From: Ruminococcus sp.
Lineage (GTDB): Bacteria; Bacillota_A; Clostridia; Oscillospirales; Acutalibacteraceae
Length of the DNA: 22,773 nucleotides
Assembly: GCA_017481395.1 (NCBI GenBank)
Contig: JAFUPE010000003.1
Location: 1 to 22,773 of the forward strand
Direction: 5' to 3'
Below, in pieces: positions 1-7,171 of the stretch. Position numbers and translations under genes: made by a program. Under the pieces are notes generated by a model. That model did not search any database. It was not told where the DNA came from and saw only the letters and a list, made by a program, of their open reading frames with translations. The stretch's first letter is position 1. The number at the start of each line of letters is the position of its first letter.

Positions 1-20
1 CCCCCGCAGCGCGCCAAGAA

Positions 21-57
21 AACACAGTACCCATAAGGGTGCTGTGTTTTTTTATTA
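21..57 (+). terminator. Intrinsic terminator (repeat copy 1)
   Basis: A 12-bp stem (21-32 with 37-48, one G-T pair) with an ATAA loop is followed by a T-run. It would stop a rightward transcript coming from outside the window. Confidence 0.75.
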
Positions 58-227
58 TACGACTTGGGGACTCGAACCCTGAGAGGGTGAGCACCGTAAA
101 GAAAACAGTCCTGTGGACTGTTTTCAGGTGCGAAGCGTGCAGGCGGGTACCGAATGCCGAAGGCAGTGGGTCGCCAAACGTGGCAGAGTTTTTATAAAAT
201 TCTGCGTCCCCCGCAGCGCGCCAAGAA

Positions 228-260
228 AACACAGTACCTTTTAGGTGCTGTGTTTTTTTT
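228..260 (+). terminator. Intrinsic terminator (repeat copy 2)
   Basis: An 11-bp stem (228-238 with 244-254) with a five-base loop is followed by about eight T residues. It is the second copy of the hairpin at 21-57 with a changed loop, and insulates the gene starting at 378. Confidence 0.75.
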
Positions 261-313
261 ATTGGCGAATGATGTTTGACTGCTGTAAATAAACCGCTTT
301 ATATACCATAAAC

Positions 314-342
314 TTGCAATATCTTAAGTTTTGTACTATAAT
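314..342 (+). promoter_or_regulatory. Sigma-A-type promoter for the amidohydrolase gene
   Basis: TTGCAA (314-319) and a perfect TATAAT (337-342) are separated by 17 bp, about 35 bp before the proposed start at 378. Confidence 0.75.
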
Positions 343-377
343 ACTTTTCGTTTATTATAGTTTATCAGGTGAGTATA

Positions 378-1172
378 TTGAAAATTATCGACTTTCACAA
401 TCATATATATCCCGAAAAAATTGCCCGCAAGGCTACAGACGCTGTGGGTGCTTTTTATGATTTTCAGGTTATGGAGCGTACGGGTACCGTTGAGGAGCTT
501 ATGGCTTCTCACAAGGATGCAGGAATTGACACGTGTGTTGTGCATGCGGTTGCTACTACACCGCATCAGGTTGAGGTTGTCAACGACTATGTGGCAAAAG
601 TAGCTTTTGAGAATAAAGGCAGTATATATGCCTTCGGCTCTTTGCATCAGGATTATGACAATAAAATAGCTGAAATTGACAGGTGCTTTTCCATGGGGCT
701 TAAGGGCATTAAGCTTCACCCTGACACTCAGCAGTTCAATGTTGATGATGACAGGCTTTTGGAGGCTTATGATTATATGCAGGGCAAGCTGCCGCTTCTT
801 TTGCACGCAGGGGATTATCGCTACGATTACTCTCATCCCAGAAGAATTCAGCGAATCTGCAGAATGTTTCCTAATCTTTTGGTAATAGGTGCTCATTTCG
901 GCGGTTGGTCGGTGTATGACGAGGGGGTTAAGTACCTTTTGGGTGAAGAAAACTGTATGGTTGATACTTCTTCTACCTCGGGTTTTACAACTCCCGAAAA
1001 ATTTTCGGAGCTTATTCATACATTTGGCGAGGACAGGCTTTTGTTTGGTACAGATTTTCCTATGTGGGACACAAAAGGCGAGCTTGACCGTTTTATGGCG
1101 GTTAAGCTTACTGACAGCCAACGTGAGAAGATTCTTTACAAAAATGCCGCAGAAATATTAAAAATTAAATAA
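378..1172 (+). CDS. Amidohydrolase-2 family metal-dependent hydrolase
   Basis: This encodes a 264-residue TIM-barrel metal hydrolase of the amidohydrolase-2 (PF04909) type, probably cytoplasmic since no signal peptide is seen. Visible motifs are the metal-binding HxH pair at residues 7-9 (DFHNH), KLHP at 112-115, LLHAGD at 141-146, GAHFGG at 171-176 and the late catalytic Asp in FGTDFP at 223-228. The substrate cannot be told from sequence; family members include decarboxylases and amide or ester hydrolases. I prefer the TTG at 378 because AGGTGA (367-372) lies five bases upstream of it. The GTG at 369, which would add three residues, overlaps that Shine-Dalgarno. The gene has its own promoter and is followed by the separately promoted lipoprotein gene. 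Confidence 0.85.
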   Translation: MKIIDFHNHIYPEKIARKATDAVGAFYDFQVMERTGTVEELMASHKDAGIDTCVVHAVATTPHQVEVVNDYVAKVAFENKGSIYAFGSLHQDYDNKIAEIDRCFSMGLKGIKLHPDTQQFNVDDDRLLEAYDYMQGKLPLLLHAGDYRYDYSHPRRIQRICRMFPNLLVIGAHFGGWSVYDEGVKYLLGEENCMVDTSSTSGFTTPEKFSELIHTFGEDRLLFGTDFPMWDTKGELDRFMAVKLTDSQREKILYKNAAEILKIK

Positions 1173-1175
1173 TAC

Positions 1176-1204
1176 TTGCTTTAAGCGACTTTGTGTTGTA
1201 TAAT
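1176..1204 (+). promoter_or_regulatory. Promoter for the small lipoprotein gene
   Basis: TTGCTT (1176-1181) and TATAAT (1199-1204) have a 17-bp spacer, immediately after the stop codon of the amidohydrolase gene. The lipoprotein can therefore be expressed independently. Confidence 0.7.
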
Positions 1205-1232
1205 TTGCTTATCATATTATGAGGTGATTGTT

Positions 1233-1643
1233 ATGAAAAGAATTTTTAGTTTAGCACTTGTTTTGTGCATGGCGTTTTCTTTGTGTGCACTTTCTGCTTG
1301 TCAGGAAAAAGAGCCTAAGGCTGTTGAAAACATTTACGCAGATTTTGAGGATTTTGATTCTTACGTTCCCACAGGCTCTGACATTATCGGTACTTGGGCA
1401 ATGACTTCGCCTACTGATGATATGGAGTGGCAATTCTTTGCTAATACCACTCTTCATCAGACAAAAATTCAGGGTGAGATAAGAACATCTACTGTTTGCA
1501 CATACAACTACGACGGCGAGGGCAACCTTAAGGTTTATGTATTTAACGACAGTGATGAGTATGCTTACACAGTTCTTATTGAGGGCAAAAACTTAACTGT
1601 TACTGATGAAGCAGGTGTTAAGTCTACTTTTACAAAGAAATAA
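1233..1643 (+). CDS. Small secreted lipoprotein, lipocalin-like domain suspected
   Basis: A 136-residue predicted lipoprotein. The signal peptide at residues 1-22 ends in the lipobox LSAC with the lipidated Cys at 23, so it should be anchored to the outer face of the cytoplasmic membrane. After an acidic linker, the mature part contains an IIGTWAM motif near residues 50-56 and alternating beta-strand pattern with a Thr-rich end. This resembles small lipocalin-like or DUF5640-type lipoproteins common in Clostridia, an assignment made by pattern only. The start is set by GAGGTGA (1221-1227), five bases before ATG 1233; an upstream in-frame ATG at 1191 lies on the promoter. Function unknown. Confidence 0.8.
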   Translation: MKRIFSLALVLCMAFSLCALSACQEKEPKAVENIYADFEDFDSYVPTGSDIIGTWAMTSPTDDMEWQFFANTTLHQTKIQGEIRTSTVCTYNYDGEGNLKVYVFNDSDEYAYTVLIEGKNLTVTDEAGVKSTFTKK

Positions 1644-1657
1644 TTTTTAAAAAGCTA

Positions 1658-1696
1658 AGCCGCAGTGAGTTTTTTTGCTCACTGCGGCTTTTTATG
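1658..1696 (+). terminator. Intrinsic terminator after the lipoprotein gene
   Basis: A perfect 12-bp stem (AGCCGCAGTGAG at 1658-1669 with 1678-1689) with a T-rich loop is followed by a T-run. It starts 14 bp after the stop codon. Confidence 0.85.
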
Positions 1697-1699
1697 TCC

Positions 1700-1955
1700 T
1701 TACCCTGAGGACGGAAAACATAAAAGTATGAAAAGACGAAGATAAATTTACACAAAAGGTAAATCTTAATCTTATTACAATTAAAAGAAACTTACATCAA
1801 AAAGCATACACTAAACACTTACACAAAGCTTCATTCAAACACTTTTCGCTTTTACGCTTTCCGTCCGTATATCATGCGACTTTAAGCAACTTCTTGCTTT
1901 CTTGCCGCAATAGTATTATGGATTTTAAATCTCTATATATTTATGGAAATTTTTG
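1700..1955. other. AT-rich intergenic region, no feature recognised
   Basis: The spacer between the convergent lipoprotein and deacetylase genes is about 256 bp long and AT-rich. I see no ORF with a ribosome-binding site, no clear hairpin beyond the terminator at 1658-1696, and no repeat shared with the rest of the window. Confidence 0.5.
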
Positions 1956-2747
1956 TTATTGAGTTGTTGTTTCAGTTGGAGCTTCAACGATGTTCATCCT
2001 GCCTTGGTGGTAGGTTTCATAATCGCCCTTAGGCACAAGCTCTGAGATTGGCACCAATTCATACCCCTGTGCGCGTATGCCTTCTATTATGGATGGCAGG
2101 GCGGCAGGGGTGTTTTTGGCACCATTATGAAGAAGCACAATAGAGCCCGGCTGAAGCTTTGAAGTTACTCTTTGGGTAATGTCATCTGAACTGAGGTCCT
2201 TCCAATCCAGAGAGTCGACGTCCCACTGGATACAGTACATATTAAGAGCCTTTACTGCACCTACAACGTCGTTGTTATAATCGCCGTAGGGAGGTCGGAA
2301 AAGAGTAGGACATTTGCCTGTGAGAGTTTCGATTTTTTCGTTACAGCTTTCGATTTCCTCTTTCATTCCTTCTAAAGAAAGCTCGGGCATGTGGGCGTGG
2401 GTGTTGGAGTGGTTTTCTACGTCGTGTCCTTTTTCGGCTATTTCCTTGACTGAGTCGGGGTAGTTATCCACCCATTGGCCTACAAGGAAGAAGGTGGCTT
2501 TTACGTCGTATCTGTCGAGAATGTCAAGAAGCTCGGTTGTTTGCTCGTTACCCCACGCGGCGTCGAAGGAAATGGCAACCTTTTTTTCTTCTGTGTTTAC
2601 CGAATAAATAGGGATATCACGTTTTTCAGCAGCGGCAGAGACAGCTTTGTTTACTGTTGTACCGCCGATACTCAAGGCGGCAGAGGCAATGAGAAAGGCA
2701 CCCATTGCGGCTAAAATTTCCTTTTTTGTAATGGAAAAGACTTTCAT
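1956..2747 (-). CDS. Secreted polysaccharide deacetylase (CE4/NodB family)
   Basis: This encodes 263 residues: a membrane-anchor or signal segment (about 11-28) followed by a NodB-homology domain. The five CE4 motifs are visible: SFDAAWG at 60-66 (the DAAW form found in sporulation-type and clostridial members instead of TFDDG), HSNTH at 113-117 supplying metal-binding histidines, RPPYGDYN at 151-158, DVDSLDW at 176-182 and LLHNG at 205-209. The family removes N-acetyl groups from cell-wall sugars such as peptidoglycan MurNAc or GlcNAc. The end is Thr-rich. I chose the ATG at 2747 because GAGGTG precedes it by six bases; a longer frame back to 2861 runs through AT-rich leader with no ribosome-binding site. 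Which wall sugar is attacked, and whether it works in vegetative or spore wall, is unknown. Confidence 0.88.
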   Translation of the reverse strand: MKVFSITKKEILAAMGAFLIASAALSIGGTTVNKAVSAAAEKRDIPIYSVNTEEKKVAISFDAAWGNEQTTELLDILDRYDVKATFFLVGQWVDNYPDSVKEIAEKGHDVENHSNTHAHMPELSLEGMKEEIESCNEKIETLTGKCPTLFRPPYGDYNNDVVGAVKALNMYCIQWDVDSLDWKDLSSDDITQRVTSKLQPGSIVLLHNGAKNTPAALPSIIEGIRAQGYELVPISELVPKGDYETYHQGRMNIVEAPTETTTQ

Positions 2748-2752
2748 ACAGT

Positions 2753-2778
2753 ACACCTCGGTAATTAATATGAGGTGT
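2753..2778 (-). promoter_or_regulatory. Hairpin sequestering the ribosome-binding site of the deacetylase gene
   Basis: In the leftward transcript a perfect 7-bp stem (ACACCTC with GAGGTGT) closes a 12-base AU-rich loop, ending five bases before the start codon at 2747. The GAGGTG Shine-Dalgarno lies entirely in the 3' arm, so folding would block translation initiation. It could be an RNA thermometer, a protein-binding operator or a simple translational damper. Confidence 0.5.
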
Positions 2779-2838
2779 TTTCGGAAAAAATTACCTTGAA
2801 ATTTTAGAGAAAAAATTAAAAATTTTATACTTAATACG

Positions 2839-2868
2839 AAAAATTGCATATTTTTATGCAATTTTTTC
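2839..2868. terminator. AT-rich bidirectional hairpin between the deacetylase and the particle cluster
   Basis: AAAAATTGCAT (2839-2849) pairs with ATGCAATTTTT (2856-2866), giving an 11-bp stem flanked by A and T tracts, as in a bidirectional terminator. It could insulate the particle cluster from leftward or rightward read-through, or it may lie in the leader of the deacetylase transcript. Confidence 0.45.
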
Positions 2869-2888
2869 TTTTTATGGGGGCGTAGTTA

Positions 2889-2931
2889 GCGGGGCAACCC
2901 GCAAACGGCAGTCGGTTTTACCGATTTGCTG
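2889..2931 (+). promoter_or_regulatory. Structured leader before the terminase small subunit gene
   Basis: Two adjacent hairpins are readable. GCGGG-GCAA-CCCGC (2889-2902) has a GNRA-type tetraloop. A second, two-part stem at 2906-2931 has an inner TCGGT/ACCGA helix closing a TTT loop and an outer five-pair helix. The GGAGGAG ribosome-binding site follows at about 2942. The 92 bp upstream of the cluster show no convincing promoter, phage repressor gene or known riboswitch consensus. Confidence 0.4.
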
Positions 2932-2953
2932 ATTATACAGAAGGAGGAGTCTG

Positions 2954-3439
2954 ATGAAAAAGAAAGGTCTTTCATTAAAAGAAAAGGAATTTTGCAGGCT
3001 GTATTTAAGCCTTGCCGACGCGGCGGCCGCCGCCCAAAAGGCAGGCTTTACAGGGGATGCGGGCAAGACGGGAAATGTGCTTTTGTCAAGAAGCGACATA
3101 ACCGAGGAAATCGGGCGGCTGTGCTCTTTGCAGAAAAAGTCCTTGTCGAAGATGGCGGCTGTGGGTTTTCAGAGGCTTGCATTCGGCAGTATTGCCGACG
3201 CAGTTTCTCTGCTTTATATGGAAAACCCCTCTCCTGAGACGCTGAGGAATATGGACCTTTACTCGGTGTCGGAAATCAAAAGACCCAAGGACGGTTCTAT
3301 GGAGATTAAATTCTTTGACCGTATGAAGGCTCTCGAAAAGCTTGGCGAAGGCGAGGACGGCGACGGGGCAGCCTCATTTTATGAAGCTATTTGCCGTTCT
3401 GCCAAGGCTCTGAGCGAGAAAGAGCAGGAAAAAACGTGA
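2954..3439 (+). CDS. Phage terminase small subunit
   Basis: A 161-residue protein of the terminase_2 (PF03592) type, the DNA-recognition partner of the packaging motor. The N-terminal segment has the usual helical pattern: LSLKEKEFCRLYL at 6-18, an Ala-rich AAAAAQKAGF around 24-32, then a LLSRSDITEEI helix. A C-terminal DRMKALEKLGE-like segment is also typical. It is the first gene of the particle cluster, preceded by a strong GGAGGAG site and a structured leader, and its stop overlaps the GTG start of the large subunit (GTGA). In gene transfer agents and PBSX-type particles this subunit is where packaging specificity is altered, so its DNA-binding preference decides whether the element packages itself or host DNA. 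The family call is good; specificity is unknown. Confidence 0.85.
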   Translation: MKKKGLSLKEKEFCRLYLSLADAAAAAQKAGFTGDAGKTGNVLLSRSDITEEIGRLCSLQKKSLSKMAAVGFQRLAFGSIADAVSLLYMENPSPETLRNMDLYSVSEIKRPKDGSMEIKFFDRMKALEKLGEGEDGDGAASFYEAICRSAKALSEKEQEKT

Positions 3440-4707
3440 AAATCAGGCATTTGTCAGAACAACAGCTCAGGGTAATGAGCTGGTGGTGTGAGGACTCGAA
3501 GGAAAATGGTCGTGATGCGGTTATATGCGACGGAGCTGTAAGGTCAGGCAAAACCTTTGCAATGGGAGTTTCTTTTATTGCGTGGGCATTTTATCGCTTT
3601 TCGGATGCTTCGTTTGCCATATGCTCGAAGACGATACGCTCGGCAAGGCGAAATGTTGTGAGTCCCATATTATCGGTACTGAAAGGTCTGGGCTTCGAGG
3701 TGGAGGATAAGATTTCCTCGAATCTTTTGCTGATTTCTTACGGTGGAAGGGTTAACCGCTTTTACCTTTTCGGCGGTAAGGATGAAGCCTCTGCTTCGCT
3801 TATTCAGGGCATGACGTTAAGCGGGGTGTTGCTTGATGAGGTTGCCCTGATGCCTCGGTCATTTGTTGAGCAGGCTCTGGCAAGGTGCTCGGTGTCGGGC
3901 TCCAAATTCTGGTTTAATTGCAACCCCGAATATCCTGCCCATTGGTTTTATCAGGAGTGGATTAAAAAGCGAGATGAGAAAAATGCTTTGTATCTTCATT
4001 TTACTATGAAGGACAATCCGTCTCTTAGTGAGGAGACCGTTAATAGGTATGAGAGGCTTTACTCCGGTACCTTTTACAGGCGGTTTATCAAGGGCGAGTG
4101 GGTAGAGCTTGAAGGTGCGGTTTATCCCTTTATGGCAAGCGGGGATGCCTTTTGGGATAGACCCGAGCCTCCTTTTGAGGATTACTGTGTCAGCTGTGAC
4201 TATGGCACAGTAAATCCTGCGTCCTTCGGGCTTTGGGGTAAAAAGGAGGGAGTGTGGTACAGACTTGATGAGTATTATTATGACTCTCGTAAAGAGGGTG
4301 CTCAGCGTACGGACGAGGAGCATTATCAGGGGCTTAAAAAGCTTATTGAGGGCCGAAGGGTCAGATGTGTGGTGGTTGACCCTTCGGCGGCAAGCTTCAT
4401 AGAGCTTATTAGGCGAAAGGGCGAATTTTTCGTAATACCTGCTAAAAACTCGGTAACTGACGGGGTAAGGCAGGTGTCGGCGGCACTTAAAGAAGGAAGG
4501 GTTAGAATTTGTAAAAGCTGTGCGGATTCGGTAAGGGAGTTTGCACTTTACCGCTGGGCTTTAAGCGGCGACGACATACCCGTTAAGGAAAATGACCACG
4601 CTATGGATGATATACGGTATTTTGTCACAACAATTTTAAATAGCGGTGACTGCAGTGTTTGTGCAATTGCCGCTGACAGGAGGACTGACTGTGAGGTTAT
4701 TTTCTAA
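3436..4707 (+). CDS. Phage terminase large subunit (ATPase-nuclease)
   Basis: A 423-residue DNA-packaging motor. The N-terminal ATPase has Walker A GAVRSGKT (33-40) and Walker B VLLDEVAL (131-138), with the catalytic acidic pair at 134-135, then NCNPE (161-165) as the coupling region. The C-terminal RNase-H-like nuclease shows Asp in SCDYG (D255), VVDPSA (D315) and the DHAMDD cluster (D387, D391, D392). All expected acidic residues are present, so ATPase and nuclease should both be active. I start it at GTG 3436, which overlaps the preceding stop as GTGA and gives the expected MKIRHLSEQQ start; an in-frame ATG at 3391 lies inside the small-subunit gene. It pairs with the small subunit and docks on the portal. 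Confidence 0.93.
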   Translation: MKIRHLSEQQLRVMSWWCEDSKENGRDAVICDGAVRSGKTFAMGVSFIAWAFYRFSDASFAICSKTIRSARRNVVSPILSVLKGLGFEVEDKISSNLLLISYGGRVNRFYLFGGKDEASASLIQGMTLSGVLLDEVALMPRSFVEQALARCSVSGSKFWFNCNPEYPAHWFYQEWIKKRDEKNALYLHFTMKDNPSLSEETVNRYERLYSGTFYRRFIKGEWVELEGAVYPFMASGDAFWDRPEPPFEDYCVSCDYGTVNPASFGLWGKKEGVWYRLDEYYYDSRKEGAQRTDEEHYQGLKKLIEGRRVRCVVVDPSAASFIELIRRKGEFFVIPAKNSVTDGVRQVSAALKEGRVRICKSCADSVREFALYRWALSGDDIPVKENDHAMDDIRYFVTTILNSGDCSVCAIAADRRTDCEVIF

Positions 4708-5833
4708 GAAAAATAAAGCACAGTATGCCGCGGTGCAGACAGCACACAGCGGTAGTTACTCGGCACATCCTTTTTCGATTTTAAACAGACAGACGGCAGT
4801 GGCTGAAAGGGAGATGTATAAGGCTTTAAGAGAGGCTGTGCCGATTATAGACGCGGCAATTTGTAAGATTGTCAGGTTGGTAGGAGAGTTTGAGCTTTAC
4901 TCTGACGACAAAAATTGCCACCGGGCATTAAAGGACTTTGCTGAAAGTGTTAAGGTCGGTGGTACGGCTTATGGGCTTAAAAGCTTTGTGTGGTCATATC
5001 TTGAGGACTTGCTGACTTTTGGCGAGGCTGTGGGAGAAATGATTCCTGACCCGAATTTCAGGGGGATTTGTGCCCTTTACAATGCTCCTTTTGATGAAAT
5101 AGAGCTTAAAGAGGGTGACTCGCCTTTAGATGTAAGGGTATGCAAAAAGGGTGTGGGAGAATGCACCGAGCTTCCTTATCAGCAGTTTCTTGCGGTGTCG
5201 CTTTTGTCGCCTGAGGCAGGCAAGCTTCAGGGTACGCCGATTTTAAGAGGGTTACCTTTTGTAAGCTCTATACTTCTTAAAATTTTCGGTTCTATCGGTA
5301 AAAATTTTGACCGCATCGGAAACATCCGATACGCGGTAACTTACAAGCCTTCCGAGGGCGGATTTGTTAACCCCGAGGAAAGGGCAAGGGTGATTGCTTC
5401 TGAGTGGAGCAAGGCAATGCGTGACACAAGCGGAGTTTATGACTTTGTGTGTGTAGGTGACGTGGGGATTAAGGTGATAGGTGCCGATAATCAGGAGCTT
5501 GAGTGCGACGTACCCTTAAAGCATATTTTAGAGCAGATTGTCTCGAAGCTCTCGATTCCGCCGTTTTTGCTGGGACTCAGTTGGTCTAGCACCGAGCGAA
5601 TGAGCAGTGTGCAGGCTGATATTTTGACTAGCGAGCTTGAGTATTTCAGAAGCATACTGACCCCTGTTATAAGGCGTATTTGTTCTATGCATTTAAGGCT
5701 TACGGGTATCAATTCTGCATTTGACGTTAAGTGGAATAACATAAGCCTTATGGATGAGGTGGAGCTTGCCAATGCACGGCTTATTAATGCTAAGGCAGAA
5801 AAACTTGAAAAGGAAACGGAGGCACAGTTTTGA
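4691..5833 (+). CDS. Phage portal protein
   Basis: A 380-residue portal, the dodecameric DNA channel at the head vertex. The assignment rests on position directly after the terminase, on size at the short end of the family, and on typical features: a helical segment around residues 40-65, a conserved IPPFLLGLSW-type segment near 300-310 followed by the long helix with SSVQAD, and an ending in a charged helix. The start is GTG 4691, because AGGAGG (4678-4683) lies seven bases upstream; an ATG at 4646 would overlap the terminase gene by 62 bases. With GTG 4691 the overlap is 17 bases. The stop overlaps the TTG start of the next gene (TTGA). Confidence 0.88.
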   Translation: MRLFSKKNKAQYAAVQTAHSGSYSAHPFSILNRQTAVAEREMYKALREAVPIIDAAICKIVRLVGEFELYSDDKNCHRALKDFAESVKVGGTAYGLKSFVWSYLEDLLTFGEAVGEMIPDPNFRGICALYNAPFDEIELKEGDSPLDVRVCKKGVGECTELPYQQFLAVSLLSPEAGKLQGTPILRGLPFVSSILLKIFGSIGKNFDRIGNIRYAVTYKPSEGGFVNPEERARVIASEWSKAMRDTSGVYDFVCVGDVGIKVIGADNQELECDVPLKHILEQIVSKLSIPPFLLGLSWSSTERMSSVQADILTSELEYFRSILTPVIRRICSMHLRLTGINSAFDVKWNNISLMDEVELANARLINAKAEKLEKETEAQF

Positions 5834-6807
5834 CAGAAGGAAATACTAACTTGAATTCACCCCCCCGTGAGGGTGAGCTTGAGCTAATTAATAACTATAC
5901 CCGACGCCCATTTACAGCTGACGAGGTATATGTGTTTTCGCTTACTCTTTGCGACAATGACGTGGACAGGGATTTTGAGCGTTTTACCGTAGAATCTCTT
6001 TTTGCGCTTGAGAAGCTTTTTGTGGGCAAAACGGGAATTGTTGACCACATAAGCAGTAGTAATAATCAGACGGCACGTATATTTAAGTGCAAGGTTGAGG
6101 CTGTTGAGGGCAGAAAAACTGTTACGGGCGATGATTATTTCAGACTTACCGCAAGGGCGTATATTCCGCTTACCGAGGGTAATAGTGAAACGATTTTAGC
6201 CATTGACAGCGGTATCAAAAAAGAGGTAAGCGTGGGCTGTGCCGTTTCTGAGAGTATCTGCTCGGTTTGCGGCAAGAGTCTCGGCACACACGAATGTAAT
6301 CATCAGAAGGGCAAGACCTACGGCGACAGACTGTGCTTTGCTGAGCTTATTAGCCCTTATGATGCATACGAATGGAGCTTTGTGGCGGTGCCTGCACAGC
6401 GTGAGGCTGGCGTTACAAAGTCCTTTAAAAAGCTTAAGGGAAGGAATGAAAAAAGCATGGAAGCAATTATGAAAAGTCTTGAAAAAAAGGCTGAGGTTGC
6501 CTTTACAAAGGCAGAATGCGAGAAGCTTTTTGATTATATCAAAGAGCTTGAAAGACACGCACAGGCGGGCAAGGAGTACAGACTCTCTTTAGAGACTGAG
6601 TTTACAAGGCTTATGGCTCTTTTAGAGCCTCAGATTTCACAGCCTGCGGTAAAGGGTGCCTTAGAGGGTATGACTACGGCTAACCTTAAGGAATTTATTG
6701 CGGCATATTCACAAAAAGCAGAGGGCATTTTGCCCTTAAAGCCACAGCTTGTCGCAGACAGAAAAAGCAAAAGCAAGGTTTTGCAGAATAAAGAATTTAC
6801 TATTTAA
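5830..6807 (+). CDS. Prohead protease with C-terminal scaffold-like region
   Basis: A 325-residue protein resembling XkdF-like prohead proteases of Gram-positive phages. Residues 30-200 form the protease-like part, with His73 (IVDHI) and Ser134 in KEVSVGCAV as the likely catalytic pair, and a typical ending YEWSFVAVPAQREAGVTK (180-197). A small insert with C144, C147, H154, C156 and H158 could bind a metal ion. Residues 205-300 are charged and helical and probably act as the internal scaffold (delta domain) removed on maturation. It starts at TTG 5830, overlapping the portal stop by four bases with GGAGG seven bases before. It lies directly before the decoration and capsid genes. Protease identity is by motif and position, and cleavage sites are not evident. 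Confidence 0.8.
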   Translation: MTEGNTNLNSPPREGELELINNYTRRPFTADEVYVFSLTLCDNDVDRDFERFTVESLFALEKLFVGKTGIVDHISSSNNQTARIFKCKVEAVEGRKTVTGDDYFRLTARAYIPLTEGNSETILAIDSGIKKEVSVGCAVSESICSVCGKSLGTHECNHQKGKTYGDRLCFAELISPYDAYEWSFVAVPAQREAGVTKSFKKLKGRNEKSMEAIMKSLEKKAEVAFTKAECEKLFDYIKELERHAQAGKEYRLSLETEFTRLMALLEPQISQPAVKGALEGMTTANLKEFIAAYSQKAEGILPLKPQLVADRKSKSKVLQNKEFTI

Positions 6808-6818
6808 CGGAGGTATAT

Positions 6819-7151
6819 ATGAACGTAGGATTTAATGGATTTTGTGATAACACTGTAACCTTTGAGGCAGACACGACTGTTACTAAGGGTTCGCTTGTTA
6901 AACTTATTGACGACAACACAGTTGCCGCGTGCGAGAGTGGCGATAAGGTAGTTGGCGTTTGCGTAAACGTAAGAGAAGGCTATGCCGCGGTGCAGATTAA
7001 GGGCTATGCGGAAATCCCCGTTGATGGTGCAGTGAACGTGGGTTACCAGACACTTTCTGCGGCTGGTTCAGCTGCGTTTACTGCAGATGACTCAGGCAGA
7101 GAGTACCTTGTAGTATCAGCAGATATTGATACTATCGGTGTTATTCTTTAA
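6819..7151 (+). CDS. Putative capsid decoration protein
   Basis: A 110-residue, beta-rich, Gly/Val/Ala/Thr-rich protein encoded between protease and major capsid, the usual place for a head decoration or stabilisation protein (DUF2190-like or lambda gpD-like in role). The pattern of short alternating hydrophobic strands (GSLVKLIDD, VVGVCVNV, AAVQIKGYAEIPV) fits a small beta-barrel that trimerises on the capsid. It has a strong GGAGG five bases before the ATG and is the first ATG-started gene after three with GTG or TTG, which fits a high copy number. Sequence similarity is too weak to name a family with certainty. Confidence 0.65.
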   Translation: MNVGFNGFCDNTVTFEADTTVTKGSLVKLIDDNTVAACESGDKVVGVCVNVREGYAAVQIKGYAEIPVDGAVNVGYQTLSAAGSAAFTADDSGREYLVVSADIDTIGVIL

Positions 7152-7171
7152 TTTTAGGGAGGTATATGAAT

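Larger units (their letters stand above)
1..260. repeat. Repeat with 207-bp period containing terminator hairpins
   Basis: Bases 1-31 recur exactly at 208-238 (start CCCCCGCAGCGCGCC), and each copy leads into a hairpin followed by a T-run. One full period is visible and the array may continue to the left of the window. Between the copies lie a perfect 10-bp hairpin (101-125, GAAAACAGTC / GACTGTTTTC) and, on the minus strand near 67-80, a GGGTTCGAGTCCCC string resembling a tRNA T-arm. No full tRNA cloverleaf can be built around it. No coding potential is apparent. It may be a dispersed intergenic repeat of the host or a remnant of duplicated tRNA-terminator sequence. Confidence 0.7.

Noticed and set aside
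61..100. Possible tRNA on the minus strand (GGGTTCGAGTCCCC)
   Set aside because: Only a T-loop-like string is present. The T-stem does not pair over five bases and no acceptor, D or anticodon arms can be built.
1..260. CRISPR array
   Set aside because: The repeat period is 207 bp with terminator hairpins; no short regular repeats or spacers and no cas genes are present.
336..1121. Long minus-strand ORF of 261 codons
   Set aside because: It is a shadow of the amidohydrolase gene. It has no ribosome-binding site, its translation is Lys/Ile/His-rich without domains, and the plus-strand protein carries clear motifs.
2881..2940. Possible c-di-GMP (GEMM) riboswitch from GGGGCAACCC and GCAAA strings
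   Set aside because: The order of elements and the absence of the first stem-loop with its GNRA receptor do not match the GEMM consensus; the region is also too short.
3859..4323. Minus-strand ORF of 154 codons
   Set aside because: It is antisense to the large terminase gene, which shows intact catalytic motifs; no ribosome-binding site.
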